This document shows, piece by piece, positions 43,892 through 52,344 of a DNA stretch of 64,000 nucleotides (positions are counted from its first letter, which is position 1; the number at the start of each line of letters is the position of its first letter). The position numbers and the translations under genes were made by a program. The stretch spans positions 1 through 64,000 of the forward strand of contig JAMCWE010000021.1 in the NCBI GenBank assembly GCA_023475265.1, given 5' to 3'. The stretch comes from Bacteroidota bacterium. GTDB taxonomy: Bacteria; Bacteroidota; Ignavibacteria; Ignavibacteriales; Ignavibacteriaceae. The notes under the pieces are model-generated. The model was not told the origin of the DNA, did not search any database, and saw nothing but the letters and a program-made list of their open reading frames with translations.

Positions 43892-45520
43892 TTACATTCT
43901 TTCAGGTGCATTTACACCAAGGATTGATAATCCATTTTTAATAACAATCTTTGTAGCCATAGCAAGTGCTACTCTCGCTTCTGCTAATTTTTTTTCAGTT
44001 CCTAAAATTCTACAAAAAGTGTAAAACTTGTGGAATAGTGCAGCAAGTTCCTCTAAGTAAGTACATATTCTGTGAGTTTCAAAAAGTTCAGCACTAATTA
44101 ATATTTCTTCTTTAAATTGATGAAGCTTTTTTAATAGCTGCTGCTCTTCATTAGTGGAAAGCAAATTCAAATTTTCAAATGAAGCATGAAGGTCTTCTTT
44201 CTCAATCATTTTAAGGATTGAACAAATTCTTGCATGAGCATATTGTAAATAAAAAACCGGGTTCTCATCGGATTGTTTTTTAGCAAGCGATAAATCAAAA
44301 TTCATGTGAGTAGTTATATTTCGCATATTGAAAAAGTATCGGACAACATCAGCGCCAACTTCGTCAACTAATTGATCGAGCGTAATATAATTTGCTTTAC
44401 GCGTTGACATTTTTACAACTTCACCACCATCCATTATAGTTACAAATTGGTGAATCAGAACTTTTACTTTTTCCGGATCATAACCTAAAGCATTTAATCC
44501 GGCAAGAACATCAGGATAAGTTGCATTATGATCTGAGCCAAAAATATCAATCATCAAATCATAACCGCGTATAAATTTTACAACATGATAAGCAATATCA
44601 GGAAGCCGATATGTAGGCTCGCCAGATGATTTAACAATTACTTTATCCTGTTCATTTCCAAGCTCAATTAATTTTAACCATGTAGCTCCATCTTTTTCGT
44701 AGACCAAATCTTTTTCTTTAAACGAAGCTATCGTTTCTTTTATTTTTCCTTCTTCGTAGAGTGAATTTTCATTGAAAAATATTTTATGAATAATATTTAA
44801 TTTTTCTAAAGATTTTTTAATATCTATAAAAATTTCTGTCTCAGCCTTTTCTTTGAATTTACCTTCGGCTGGTTCATTAACTAATTTATCACCATACTCA
44901 TCATATAAACTTTTAGCAATGTCTTTGATATATTCGCCTTGATAATAATCTTCAGGAAAATCAATTTTGTTTCCAAGTATTTCCAGATATCTAAGCCTAA
45001 CCGAATCACCAAGAACCCGCATTTGCCTTCCGGCATTGTTAAAATAATATTCTCGATCAACTGAATAACCAACCCATTCTAAAAGGTTTGCAATTGTATC
45101 TCCAAAAACAGCGTTACGTCCATGCCCAACTGTTAAAGGCCCGGTTGGGTTTGCTGATACAAATTCAACATTAGCTTTTTTGCCATCAAATATTTTTGAA
45201 CGGCCATAATTATTTTCTTCTTTTAAAATGCCTTCAATAATTTTTGCTATGAAAGATGAAGTAAAGAAAAAATTGACAAAACCAGGTCCGGCAATTTCAA
45301 CTTTCTTGATATTCGAAGGATCATAATTCAACGAGGAAATTATTTCTTCAGCAATTTCTCGAGGCTTTCGTTTTAATTTTTTTGCAATCAGCATGGCTGC
45401 ATTTGAAGATAGGTCACCATGAGATTCAATTTTGGGAATATCAAAAACTAAATTAAGATCTTTTAAATATTCTAACTTCTTTGCCGTTGCATTAAATATT
45501 GATTGTAAATATTCTTTCAA
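43892..45520 (-). CDS. argS: Arginyl-tRNA synthetase
   Basis: Charges tRNA-Arg; class I synthetase, 542 residues. The HIGH-type motif is NPTGPLTVGHGRNAVFGD near residue 125. The KMSKS region reads VVKMSTRKANYITLDQLVDEVG, with the arginine-specific variation. The N-terminal additional domain and C-terminal DALR anticodon domain (ILQYAHARICSILK ... VALAMATKIVIKNGLSILGV) are both complete. rsfS lies 42 bases upstream on the same strand. Confidence 0.97.
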   Translation of the reverse strand: MKEYLQSIFNATAKKLEYLKDLNLVFDIPKIESHGDLSSNAAMLIAKKLKRKPREIAEEIISSLNYDPSNIKKVEIAGPGFVNFFFTSSFIAKIIEGILKEENNYGRSKIFDGKKANVEFVSANPTGPLTVGHGRNAVFGDTIANLLEWVGYSVDREYYFNNAGRQMRVLGDSVRLRYLEILGNKIDFPEDYYQGEYIKDIAKSLYDEYGDKLVNEPAEGKFKEKAETEIFIDIKKSLEKLNIIHKIFFNENSLYEEGKIKETIASFKEKDLVYEKDGATWLKLIELGNEQDKVIVKSSGEPTYRLPDIAYHVVKFIRGYDLMIDIFGSDHNATYPDVLAGLNALGYDPEKVKVLIHQFVTIMDGGEVVKMSTRKANYITLDQLVDEVGADVVRYFFNMRNITTHMNFDLSLAKKQSDENPVFYLQYAHARICSILKMIEKEDLHASFENLNLLSTNEEQQLLKKLHQFKEEILISAELFETHRICTYLEELAALFHKFYTFCRILGTEKKLAEARVALAMATKIVIKNGLSILGVNAPERM

Positions 45521-45562
45521 AAGTATTTCCTAAATTCGTTAGAGTGAAATTAAAATAAATAA

Positions 45563-45979
45563 TTATTTCGGCTGCAACTTTCTAGGTCTTCCACGTTTCT
45601 TTTTAAGTTCAGGTTCTGGTTTGGGTTTCAAAGCAGGATCACTGATATCAGTTATTACAGCGTCTCCCCATAATTTTTCCAAATTATAATATTCTCTGTA
45701 TTCTTTTTTAAAAACATGTACAACCACATCAATGTAATCCAGCAAAACCCAATTGAGGCCAGTGTAACCTTCCTTATGCCAAGTTCTAATTCCTTCATCG
45801 CGCAAGCTTTTATCAATCTCATCTGAAATTGCTTTTACTTGAGTATCGGAATCCGCACTGCAGATAACAAAAAAGTCAGACATTGTGGTTAGCTTTTGAA
45901 GATCTAAAATTTTTACATCATAACCTTTTTTGTTGAAAATAAGATCGCTTATTTTTGTAGCTAATTGTTGTGAGTTCAA
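45563..45979 (-). CDS. rsfS: Ribosomal silencing factor RsfS, with AT-hook-like tail
   Basis: A DUF143 protein that binds L14 on the 50S subunit and blocks subunit joining in starvation. Core blocks are DFFVICSADSDTQVKAISDEI near residue 33, WHKEGYTGLNWVLLDYIDVVVHVF near 82 and REYYNLEKLWGDA. It is 138 residues, longer than the usual 105-120. The extra C-terminus is proline/lysine-rich and ends in KKRGRPRKLQ, an AT-hook-like GRPRK motif. It lies 11 bases after the LytR_C gene. Confidence 0.93.
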   Translation of the reverse strand: MNSQQLATKISDLIFNKKGYDVKILDLQKLTTMSDFFVICSADSDTQVKAISDEIDKSLRDEGIRTWHKEGYTGLNWVLLDYIDVVVHVFKKEYREYYNLEKLWGDAVITDISDPALKPKPEPELKKKRGRPRKLQPK

Positions 45980-45990
45980 TATATTTCCTT

Positions 45991-46476
45991 TTACTTATAT
46001 GGTTTTAAATTATTAAAATCTTTTCCAATAATTAATGAAACATCTAAAAAGTAATTATTATTCATTTGCTGAATTACATTTTTATGATCAATGCCTAATG
46101 TATCGGCAACTTTAAAAGCATTTATCATGTTACCTGTTCTATCTACCACAATTGATTTTTCAACATCATATGAAATATAATTTCCGATTTGGACAACATC
46201 AAAATTATGATTTCGTAAATAGTCTGTAAGTGTATCGGCTACACCGGAAACTCCACATCCATTCAATACTTCCACTTGAATTATCGAAGGATTCGATTTT
46301 TTTCTAATTTCAATATCAGTTGAATTTTTTGCCGATAAATTTGAATAGAGTGAATACGACATATAAAAAATAATTACGGCAAGAAGAAAAATAATTGAAT
46401 TTAAAATGAAATTTGAAGTAGATTTTTTTATTTGTTTATCAGAATGCAGATTTTTTAAATTAGATTTTCCCTTCAC
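45991..46476 (-). CDS. LytR C-terminal domain membrane protein
   Basis: A 161-residue protein. A short basic N-terminus and one transmembrane helix (about 25-45) lead to an extracytoplasmic LytR_C domain (IQVEVLNGCGVSGVADTLTDYLRNHNF). The catalytic LytR-CpsA-Psr domain is absent, so this is the stand-alone C-terminal module. It is typical next to rsfS in this phylum and probably co-transcribed with it. Cell-envelope role inferred; molecular function unknown. Confidence 0.85.
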   Translation of the reverse strand: MKGKSNLKNLHSDKQIKKSTSNFILNSIIFLLAVIIFYMSYSLYSNLSAKNSTDIEIRKKSNPSIIQVEVLNGCGVSGVADTLTDYLRNHNFDVVQIGNYISYDVEKSIVVDRTGNMINAFKVADTLGIDHKNVIQQMNNNYFLDVSLIIGKDFNNLKPYK

Positions 46477-46534
46477 TTATTATTTAACTCTGGAAAAGAT
46501 TATAAGTATTTGATAAACTTTCACTCAATTTTTT

Positions 46535-47041
46535 TTATCTATTAAAAAAAGAATCATTATTATCAAAACCATTAAAGAATCCGTAATTGTAACCTCCGTA
46601 ATATGAGTATGGAGAATAGTAATTATAAGGAAGATTTCTATATTGAATAGAAATAGAAAAGTTCTTCCAAGGTTGATAATTTACTGCTGCTTTGCTGATA
46701 TAAATTCCATTTAAACTATTATTGAACTGTTTGCCGAGCGTGCTGTAAGGTGTGTGAATAATGCTTGCATCAAGTTGGACATTCAAATTATTATTGAACT
46801 TGTACATCATACTGTTTGTATAAACACCTAATGCTAATCCTTGGTTGCCAAAAGAAGAATAAGATAAGCTATAAGATTGTTTCATCTGAAAATTATCCGG
46901 ATTTATGAATCCAAATAAAGAAGATGAAGGTTGAGCTAATATTCCATCTTTAATATCTGCTGTTGGGAAGCCGGAATCTTTGAATTGAGCAAAACCGGAG
47001 ACAGAAAATACAACAACCAATAAGACAAATAATTTTTTCAT
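46535..47041 (-). CDS. Hypothetical secreted protein, Tyr/Gly-rich C-terminus
   Basis: A 168-residue protein with a clear signal peptide (KKLFVLLVVVFSVSGFAQ). The body alternates short polar and aromatic stretches, as in outer-membrane beta strands (SYSLSYSSFGNQGLALGVY). The end is rich in Tyr, Gly, Phe and Asn (YYSPYSYYGGYNYGFF). I start at ATG 47041 because GAGGTG lies seven bases upstream; the ORF track used a GTG one codon earlier. Not recognised; probably surface or periplasmic. Confidence 0.72.
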   Translation of the reverse strand: MKKLFVLLVVVFSVSGFAQFKDSGFPTADIKDGILAQPSSSLFGFINPDNFQMKQSYSLSYSSFGNQGLALGVYTNSMMYKFNNNLNVQLDASIIHTPYSTLGKQFNNSLNGIYISKAAVNYQPWKNFSISIQYRNLPYNYYSPYSYYGGYNYGFFNGFDNNDSFFNR

Positions 47042-47133
47042 CACAACACCTCAGAATTTCGAGTGAATATTAAATAAATCAATTAACAAAATCAATGAAT
47101 TAACTCTTCAAAGTTTTCCAAATGTTAAGTGAA

Positions 47134-47490
47134 TTACAGAATTTTGGAAATTTCATTGTTTTTATCTACAAGAACTATTTGAGGTTTATAATTCTTCGCT
47201 TCATCTTCGGTCATTTGAGAATATGCTATAATTATAACCTCATCACCAACCGCACCCAAACGAGCAGCCGGACCATTTAAGCAAATCATTCCACTGTTAG
47301 ACGGACCTTCAATAGCATAAGTTTCAAGTCTGTTTCCATTATTTACATTTACTACTTGTACTTTTTCATAAGGTAAAATATTAGCTTTTTCCAATAAATA
47401 CTTGTCTATCGTAATGCTTCCTTCGTAGTAAAGCTCCGACATCGTTACCGTAGCTCGATGTATTTTCGAGCGGAACATTTCTCTTGTCAT
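47134..47490 (-). CDS. panD: Aspartate 1-decarboxylase (pyruvoyl-dependent)
   Basis: Makes beta-alanine for pantothenate and CoA. The proenzyme self-cleaves at the Gly-Ser bond in [10 protein letters not shown] (about residues 23-24), generating the pyruvoyl group. [12 protein letters not shown] and [19 protein letters not shown] are family hallmarks. At 118 residues it is typical. It stands alone on the minus strand, divergent from the trp operon 200 bases away. Confidence 0.96.
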   Translation of the reverse strand: MTREMFRSKIHRATVTMSELYYEGSITIDKYLLEKANILPYEKVQVVNVNNGNRLETYAIEGPSNSGMICLNGPAARLGAVGDEVIIIAYSQMTEDEAKNYKPQIVLVDKNNEISKIL

Positions 47491-47652
47491 TAATTCTCCG
47501 CAAATTTTTTGCGGCGAAATATAATCAGAACCAATTTATAATTTCAAGGTTTAACTAAATCAATATTAATTTAAAGATTTAAATTTATATACGTAACATT
47601 AAAATTTTATGTATCCCTTTTAACAAATTGCTGAGAATTTTTGATTTCTCCC

Positions 47653-47682
47653 TTGACAAATCAAAAAACTGTTTTATATTTG
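47653..47682 (+). promoter_or_regulatory. Promoter of the trp operon
   Basis: TTGACA (47653-47658), a 16-base spacer, then TATATTTG (47675-47682). The last eight bases match the Bacteroidota -7 consensus TAnnTTTG exactly and also serve as a sigma70-like -10 box. The leader peptide ATG begins eight bases after this element, so the predicted mRNA start lies only a few bases upstream of the start codon. Confidence 0.75.
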
Positions 47683-47690
47683 GAACCAAC

Positions 47691-47786
47691 ATGAAAAAGA
47701 TTTCTGGAACATATTATTACACTAATAAAAAATTTAACCAAAATTCTTGGTGGTGGTATAGTGCGCATAATAGTATGACCCAGTGA
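47691..47786 (+). CDS. trpL: trp operon leader peptide (three consecutive Trp codons)
   Basis: A 31-codon ORF, too short for the ORF track: starts MKKISGTYYYTNKK and contains NSWWWYSAHN, ending MTQ-stop. The three TGG codons are at 47748-47756, consecutive. It sits between a strong promoter and a terminator hairpin upstream of trpE, which is the classic attenuator design. A ribosome waiting at TGG codons would leave the downstream CCCAGT...GAGA strand free. One that reaches the TGA (47784-47786) would cover it. Three adjacent Tyr codons (YYY) precede, possibly adding sensitivity to aromatic supply. Confidence 0.92.
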   Translation: MKKISGTYYYTNKKFNQNSWWWYSAHNSMTQ

Positions 47787-47850
47787 TTTTGAGATAAATA
47801 ATTTTTACTAACGAACCCTTCTCAGTCAAACTGGGAAGGGTTTTTTGTTT
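47779..47850 (+). terminator. trp attenuator: antiterminator and terminator
   Basis: Terminator: AACCCTTCTCAG (47814-47825) pairs with CTGGGAAGGGTT (47831-47842), 12 bp with one G-U pair and a 5-base loop, followed by TTTTTTGTTTT. Alternative: CCCAGT-GATT-TTGAGA (47779-47794) can pair with TCTCAG-TCAA-ACTGGG (47820-47835) as two 6-bp helices around a 4x4 loop, using both terminator arms. The antiterminator strand overlaps the leader stop codon, so translation decides between the two folds. It lies 13 bases before the trpE ATG. Confidence 0.88.
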
Positions 47851-47862
47851 TATGGTGGAAAT

Positions 47863-49338
47863 ATGAATTTCAATAGATTTAAAGAACTTGCAAAAGAATA
47901 TAATTTAATACCGGTTTATGAAGTAATCACAGCGGATTTACTTACTCCCGTTTTAGCCTATTTAAAAATCCGTGAGAAAGGAAAGCAAAATTTCCTTCTT
48001 GAATCTGTTGAGGGTACATCAAACATGGCTCGTTATTCTTTTATTGGAAAGAATCCAATTAAGATAATTCAAAATAAGGGAATTGAAATTTCAGAAAGAA
48101 CAAACGGCAGCTTTAAATCATTTCAAGAATCTATTTTCGAACTTATCCGCAAAGAGTTAAAACAATTTAAACAACCAAAAATTGAAGAGCTGCCGGATTT
48201 CACCGGCGGAGTTGTTGGATATTTAGGTTATGAAAATATTTCTCTTATTGAAAAAGTAATAAAGTTTAATTCCGAAAGTTTCAACAACCCGGATTCAATA
48301 TTCGGAATTTACAACACGATTCTTGCCTTCGATCATTACAAACATCAAATAACTTTAATAACAAATGTAAAAGTTGATAATAATACAAACCTTGAAAAAG
48401 CATTTAATGATGCAAAAGAAATCTTATCTTCATTAAGAATGGAATTGAAAAAACCAGTGGAATACAATTCCGACTTTGATCTTGATGGAGAGGTAAAAGA
48501 ATATTTTGAGACCGGAGAATTTTATAATCAAGTTGAAGCTGGAAAACAAAATATTATCGAAGGAGATATTTTTCAAATTGTTCTTTCAAAAAGATTTTCA
48601 TCAAGATATAAAGGCGATTTGCTTAATGTCTATCGAGCTTTGCGGATTATCAATCCATCTCCGTATATGTATTTTCTGGAGTTCGAAAATGATTTTACAA
48701 TTATCGGCACATCTCCTGAAGATTTATTGAAAGTTAAAAATAGAAAGACTCAACTCTTACCAATTGCCGGAACAAGAAAGCGCGGAAAATCATTCGAAGA
48801 AGATAAAAATCTTGAACAAGATTTGATCAACGACCCGAAAGAACAAGCCGAGCATACAATGCTTGTTGATTTAGGCCGGAATGATCTCGGCAGAGTTTGT
48901 AAGTATGGTTCTGTAAAAGTTACGGAGAACATGAAGATCCAAAAATATTCGCACGTAATGCACATGGTTTCAAAAGTTGAAGGTGAACTTGCGGATGATA
49001 AGGATTCTATTGATGCTTTGATGTCTTGCTTCCCTGCTGGAACAGTTACCGGTGCGCCGAAGATTCGCGCAATTCAACTCATTGATGAATATGAAAAACA
49101 AGAAAGAAATGTATACGCCGGTGCCGTTGGTTATTTTGATTTTTCCGGTAATCTTGATATGTGCATTGCGATAAGAACATTGTTCGCAAAAAAGGATGTA
49201 GTCTATTGGCAAGCCGGTGCCGGAATAGTTGCAGACAGCAAGCATGAACTTGAAGCAAAAGAAATTAGAAATAAATCTGCAGCAATGGTGAATGCATTAA
49301 AATTTGCGGAGGTGATTGATGAAAATATTGGTAATTGA
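47863..49338 (+). CDS. trpE: Anthranilate synthase component I
   Basis: Catalyses chorismate plus ammonia (from TrpG) to anthranilate, the committed step. It is 491 residues from ATG 47863, preceded by GGTGGA; the ORF track begins six codons early inside the terminator region. The N-terminal LLESVEGTSNMARYSFIG contains the LLES feedback-tryptophan motif, so allosteric inhibition by Trp is expected. The C-terminal chorismate-binding domain has GTSPEDLLKV, GTRKRGKSFEED and CFPAGTVTGAPKIRA. It overlaps trpG by 20 bases. Confidence 0.98.
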   Translation: MNFNRFKELAKEYNLIPVYEVITADLLTPVLAYLKIREKGKQNFLLESVEGTSNMARYSFIGKNPIKIIQNKGIEISERTNGSFKSFQESIFELIRKELKQFKQPKIEELPDFTGGVVGYLGYENISLIEKVIKFNSESFNNPDSIFGIYNTILAFDHYKHQITLITNVKVDNNTNLEKAFNDAKEILSSLRMELKKPVEYNSDFDLDGEVKEYFETGEFYNQVEAGKQNIIEGDIFQIVLSKRFSSRYKGDLLNVYRALRIINPSPYMYFLEFENDFTIIGTSPEDLLKVKNRKTQLLPIAGTRKRGKSFEEDKNLEQDLINDPKEQAEHTMLVDLGRNDLGRVCKYGSVKVTENMKIQKYSHVMHMVSKVEGELADDKDSIDALMSCFPAGTVTGAPKIRAIQLIDEYEKQERNVYAGAVGYFDFSGNLDMCIAIRTLFAKKDVVYWQAGAGIVADSKHELEAKEIRNKSAAMVNALKFAEVIDENIGN

Positions 49339-49885
49339 TAATTATGATTCATTTACTTACAATCTTGTTCAGCTCTTAGGCAAACTTGATTGCAAGCTTG
49401 TTGTCAAGCGAAATGATGAAGTAAATGAAAATCAAATTAATGAAATTAAGCCGGATAAAATTTTGGTTTCACCCGGCCCCGGCAGACCTGAAGATTCAAA
49501 TGCATCAATAACTGCTTTTGAAAAATTTAGTAAAAAAATTCCGATCCTTGGGGTTTGCCTCGGTCATCAAGCAATGGGTTATGTTTATGGAGGAAAAATT
49601 ATAAAAGCCCCGGTTTTAATGCACGGAAAAACTTCAATTATTAATCATGATGGTAGAACGATCTTTAAAAATATTCCACAAGGATTTAAAGCAACAAGAT
49701 ATCATTCGTTAATAATTGAAAAGAAATCGCTTCCTGAAGAACTTGAAATTTCAGCAGAGTCAGAAGATGGTTGTATCATGGGAATTCGACATAAAGAATT
49801 TCCGGTAGAAGGAATTCAATTTCATCCCGAATCATTTTTAACCGATGAAGGAATTAATATAATTAAAAATTGGTTGGCAACATGA
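49319..49885 (+). CDS. trpG: Anthranilate synthase component II (glutamine amidotransferase)
   Basis: Supplies ammonia from glutamine to TrpE. A class I amidotransferase of 188 residues: ILVIDNYDSFTYNLVQ start, oxyanion VSPGPGRPED, nucleophile Cys in GVCLGHQAMGY (near residue 79), and His-Glu in QFHPESFLT. It is the unfused, trp-specific form. The start is ATG 49319 (GGAGGTG upstream, inside trpE), one codon inside the ORF track's TTG. Its TGA overlaps the trpD ATG (ATGA). It may also serve PabB. Confidence 0.97.
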   Translation: MKILVIDNYDSFTYNLVQLLGKLDCKLVVKRNDEVNENQINEIKPDKILVSPGPGRPEDSNASITAFEKFSKKIPILGVCLGHQAMGYVYGGKIIKAPVLMHGKTSIINHDGRTIFKNIPQGFKATRYHSLIIEKKSLPEELEISAESEDGCIMGIRHKEFPVEGIQFHPESFLTDEGINIIKNWLAT

Positions 49886-50907
49886 TAAAAGAATATTTGG
49901 AAAAAATTGTCAGCAATAAAGATTTATCATTTGATGAATCTTTCACAGCGATGAGTGAAATTATGAATGGTGAAGTAAACAATTCTCATCTCGCCGGATT
50001 TCTTATCGCACTTAAATCTAAAGGCGAAATGCCTGCTGAAGTTGCGGGCTTTGCAAAAGCAATGCAGGAGAAAAGCATTAGAATAAATTGCGTTGATGAA
50101 AATGTAATTGATGTTTGCGGTACCGGCGGAGATAATTCCGGCAGCTTCAATATTTCAACTGCCACTGCTTTTGTTGTAGCCGGCGCCGGCGTTAAAGTTG
50201 CAAAGCATGGCAATCGTTCTATTTCAAGTAAAAGCGGCAGCGCCGATGTTTTACAATCTCTTGGTGTAAATATTAATCTTACTAAGGATCAATCAGAAGA
50301 AGCACTGAATAATATTGGAATCGCATTTCTCTTTGCACCTCTTTATAACCCGGCAATGAAGTATGCTGCTATAGTTAGAAAAGAGCTTGGTATGAAAACT
50401 GTTTTCAATATGCTTGGACCATTAACTAATCCAGCCAGAGTAAAAAAACAAATTATTGGTACTTTCAACCTCAAGGCTGCTAAAACTATGGCGGAAGCCG
50501 CAAAGTATCTCGATCTTAAAAAAGTTTGTTTTATCTGTGGCAATAATAAATATGATGAAATTTTTCTCGGTGATTTGACTGAAGTAAATGAATATAATCA
50601 AGGCAAAGATATCACTTCGTATACTTTGTCGAATGAGTCTTTTAATTATCCATTGATTCAACAAAATGATATTAAAGGTGATACTCCTGAAGTTAATGCC
50701 CAAATTATTCTTGAAGTTTTCAGCAATCACAAAAAAAATGGTGCGTTTCATACGGTAGCTGCGAATGCTGCTTTAGCTTTATATGCAGCAGATTATTCCG
50801 ACAATTTAAATGAGTGTCAGAGAGCTGCAGAAAATTCAATCTTAAGTGGTGCTGCTTTAAATAAATTGAATGAACTGAAAAAATTTAGCTCTTCTTTTAT
50901 GAGTTAA
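49882..50907 (+). CDS. trpD: Anthranilate phosphoribosyltransferase
   Basis: Joins anthranilate to PRPP. 341 residues, family length. The PRPP-binding loop is VCGTGGDNSGSFNIST near residue 77, followed by KHGNRSISSKSGSADVLQSLG and the anthranilate-site FAPLYNPAMKYAA. The ATG at 49882 overlaps the trpG stop; the longer ORF start at 49870 lies inside trpG and is unlikely. trpC follows after 32 bases. Confidence 0.97.
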   Translation: MIKEYLEKIVSNKDLSFDESFTAMSEIMNGEVNNSHLAGFLIALKSKGEMPAEVAGFAKAMQEKSIRINCVDENVIDVCGTGGDNSGSFNISTATAFVVAGAGVKVAKHGNRSISSKSGSADVLQSLGVNINLTKDQSEEALNNIGIAFLFAPLYNPAMKYAAIVRKELGMKTVFNMLGPLTNPARVKKQIIGTFNLKAAKTMAEAAKYLDLKKVCFICGNNKYDEIFLGDLTEVNEYNQGKDITSYTLSNESFNYPLIQQNDIKGDTPEVNAQIILEVFSNHKKNGAFHTVAANAALALYAADYSDNLNECQRAAENSILSGAALNKLNELKKFSSSFMS

Positions 50908-50939
50908 AATATTTTGGAAATAAATAAACGAAAGACAAA

Positions 50940-51734
50940 GTGAACGTTCTAGAAAAAATTTTAGATAAGAAAAAAGATGAAGTGTCATTATTGAAAAGAA
51001 AATTTTCAATCGATTCCTTTAGCAACATGCCATTCTTTTCTGAGAAATCTTTGAGCTTTATTGATGAAGTAAGATCAAACAAAAATATTTCGATAATCGC
51101 CGAGATAAAAAAAGCTAGCCCTTCCAAAGGATTAATCAGAGAAAATTTTGACCATCTTAGTACCGCAGAAATATATTTCAGTCGGAATGTTAATGCTGTA
51201 TCTATTTTAACTGATAAAGAATTTTTTCAAGGTGACATTAATTTTTTGCTAGATATAGCTAAGATTAAACAAGTTCCATTGTTAAGGAAAGATTTTATTA
51301 TCGATGAAATTCAGGTTTATGAAGCTAAGGCTAATGGAGCGGATATTATTTTATTGATTTGCGAAGCTCTTACTAAAAATCAGATAAAAGAATTTACGTC
51401 TCTGGCAGAAGAAATCGGATTGGAAGTTCTTTTAGAGCTTCACTCAATTGATCAAATTGACAAAATCGATTTTACAAGAAATAAATTGATCGGTGTTAAC
51501 AACCGCAATTTAAATGATTTCTCTGTTGATCTTTCAACGACACAAATTATTTCTAAGTATTTACCGGAAGATATAATTCTTGTTTCTGAAAGCGGAATAA
51601 GCAATAAAGATGATATTATTTTTTTACGGGAAACAAAAGTAAATGCAATATTAGTCGGTGAGCTGTTAATGAGTTCGAATAATATCGAACTAAAACTTTC
51701 TGATCTTAAAAATTGGTGTTCAAATGAAGGTTAA
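50940..51734 (+). CDS. trpC: Indole-3-glycerol phosphate synthase
   Basis: Closes the indole ring from CdRP. A 264-residue TIM barrel with IIAEIKKASPSKGLI near residue 53 (catalytic lysine), LRKDFIIDEIQVYEAKANGADIILLI, GVNNRNLNDFSVDL and LVSESGIS. The start is GTG (50940). It is separate from TrpF, with which it overlaps by 11 bases. Confidence 0.97.
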   Translation: MNVLEKILDKKKDEVSLLKRKFSIDSFSNMPFFSEKSLSFIDEVRSNKNISIIAEIKKASPSKGLIRENFDHLSTAEIYFSRNVNAVSILTDKEFFQGDINFLLDIAKIKQVPLLRKDFIIDEIQVYEAKANGADIILLICEALTKNQIKEFTSLAEEIGLEVLLELHSIDQIDKIDFTRNKLIGVNNRNLNDFSVDLSTTQIISKYLPEDIILVSESGISNKDDIIFLRETKVNAILVGELLMSSNNIELKLSDLKNWCSNEG

Positions 51735-52344
51735 AGTTTGTGGAATAACCAATCTTGCTGATGCTTTGATGTGTGAAAAGTTTGGCGCAGATGCACTCGG
51801 ATTTATCTTCTACAAAAAAAGTAAAAGATATATTGCTACAGAGAAAGCAAAAGGAATCATAAATCGTTTATCCCCATTTACAATAAAAATTGGTGTGTTC
51901 GTAGACGAAACTTCTGAATATATAAATAAAATTGCCGAAGAAATAAAAATCAATCTAGTTCAGCTTCACGGAAACGAAACTCCGGAAATAGCAGAAAGAG
52001 TTTCTCTGCCGGTTATAAAAAGCTTTAGGATTTCATACGATTTTGATTTTTCAATTTTAACTAATTATAAGAATGTTTATTATCTGCTTGATTCATATTC
52101 AAAAAATGAATTCGGTGGGACCGGTAATAAATTCAACTGGCAAATGATTCCTGAAGAATTAAAAGATAAAATTATTCTGGCAGGTGGAGTTTCAATAAAC
52201 AATATCGAAGAGATTTATAAAAATATTAATCCTATTGCAGTAGACATTTCGTCTTCACTCGAAAGAGAACCTGGGAAAAAGGATCAACAAAAGGCAAAAA
52301 GTTTTTTTACGAAATTAAATTCATTGAAGGAAAATTTATGTTGA
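51724..52344 (+). CDS. trpF: Phosphoribosylanthranilate isomerase
   Basis: Amadori isomerase, PRA to CdRP, a 206-residue barrel. KVCGITNLADA at the N-terminus has the catalytic cysteine; GFIFYKKSKRYI, VQLHGNETPE and LAGGVSINNI are family blocks, and a final VDISSSLEREPGKKD is the phosphate site. It overlaps trpC at the start and the DAHP synthase gene by 7 bases at the end, giving tight translational coupling. Confidence 0.97.
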   Translation: MKVKVCGITNLADALMCEKFGADALGFIFYKKSKRYIATEKAKGIINRLSPFTIKIGVFVDETSEYINKIAEEIKINLVQLHGNETPEIAERVSLPVIKSFRISYDFDFSILTNYKNVYYLLDSYSKNEFGGTGNKFNWQMIPEELKDKIILAGGVSINNIEEIYKNINPIAVDISSSLEREPGKKDQQKAKSFFTKLNSLKENLC

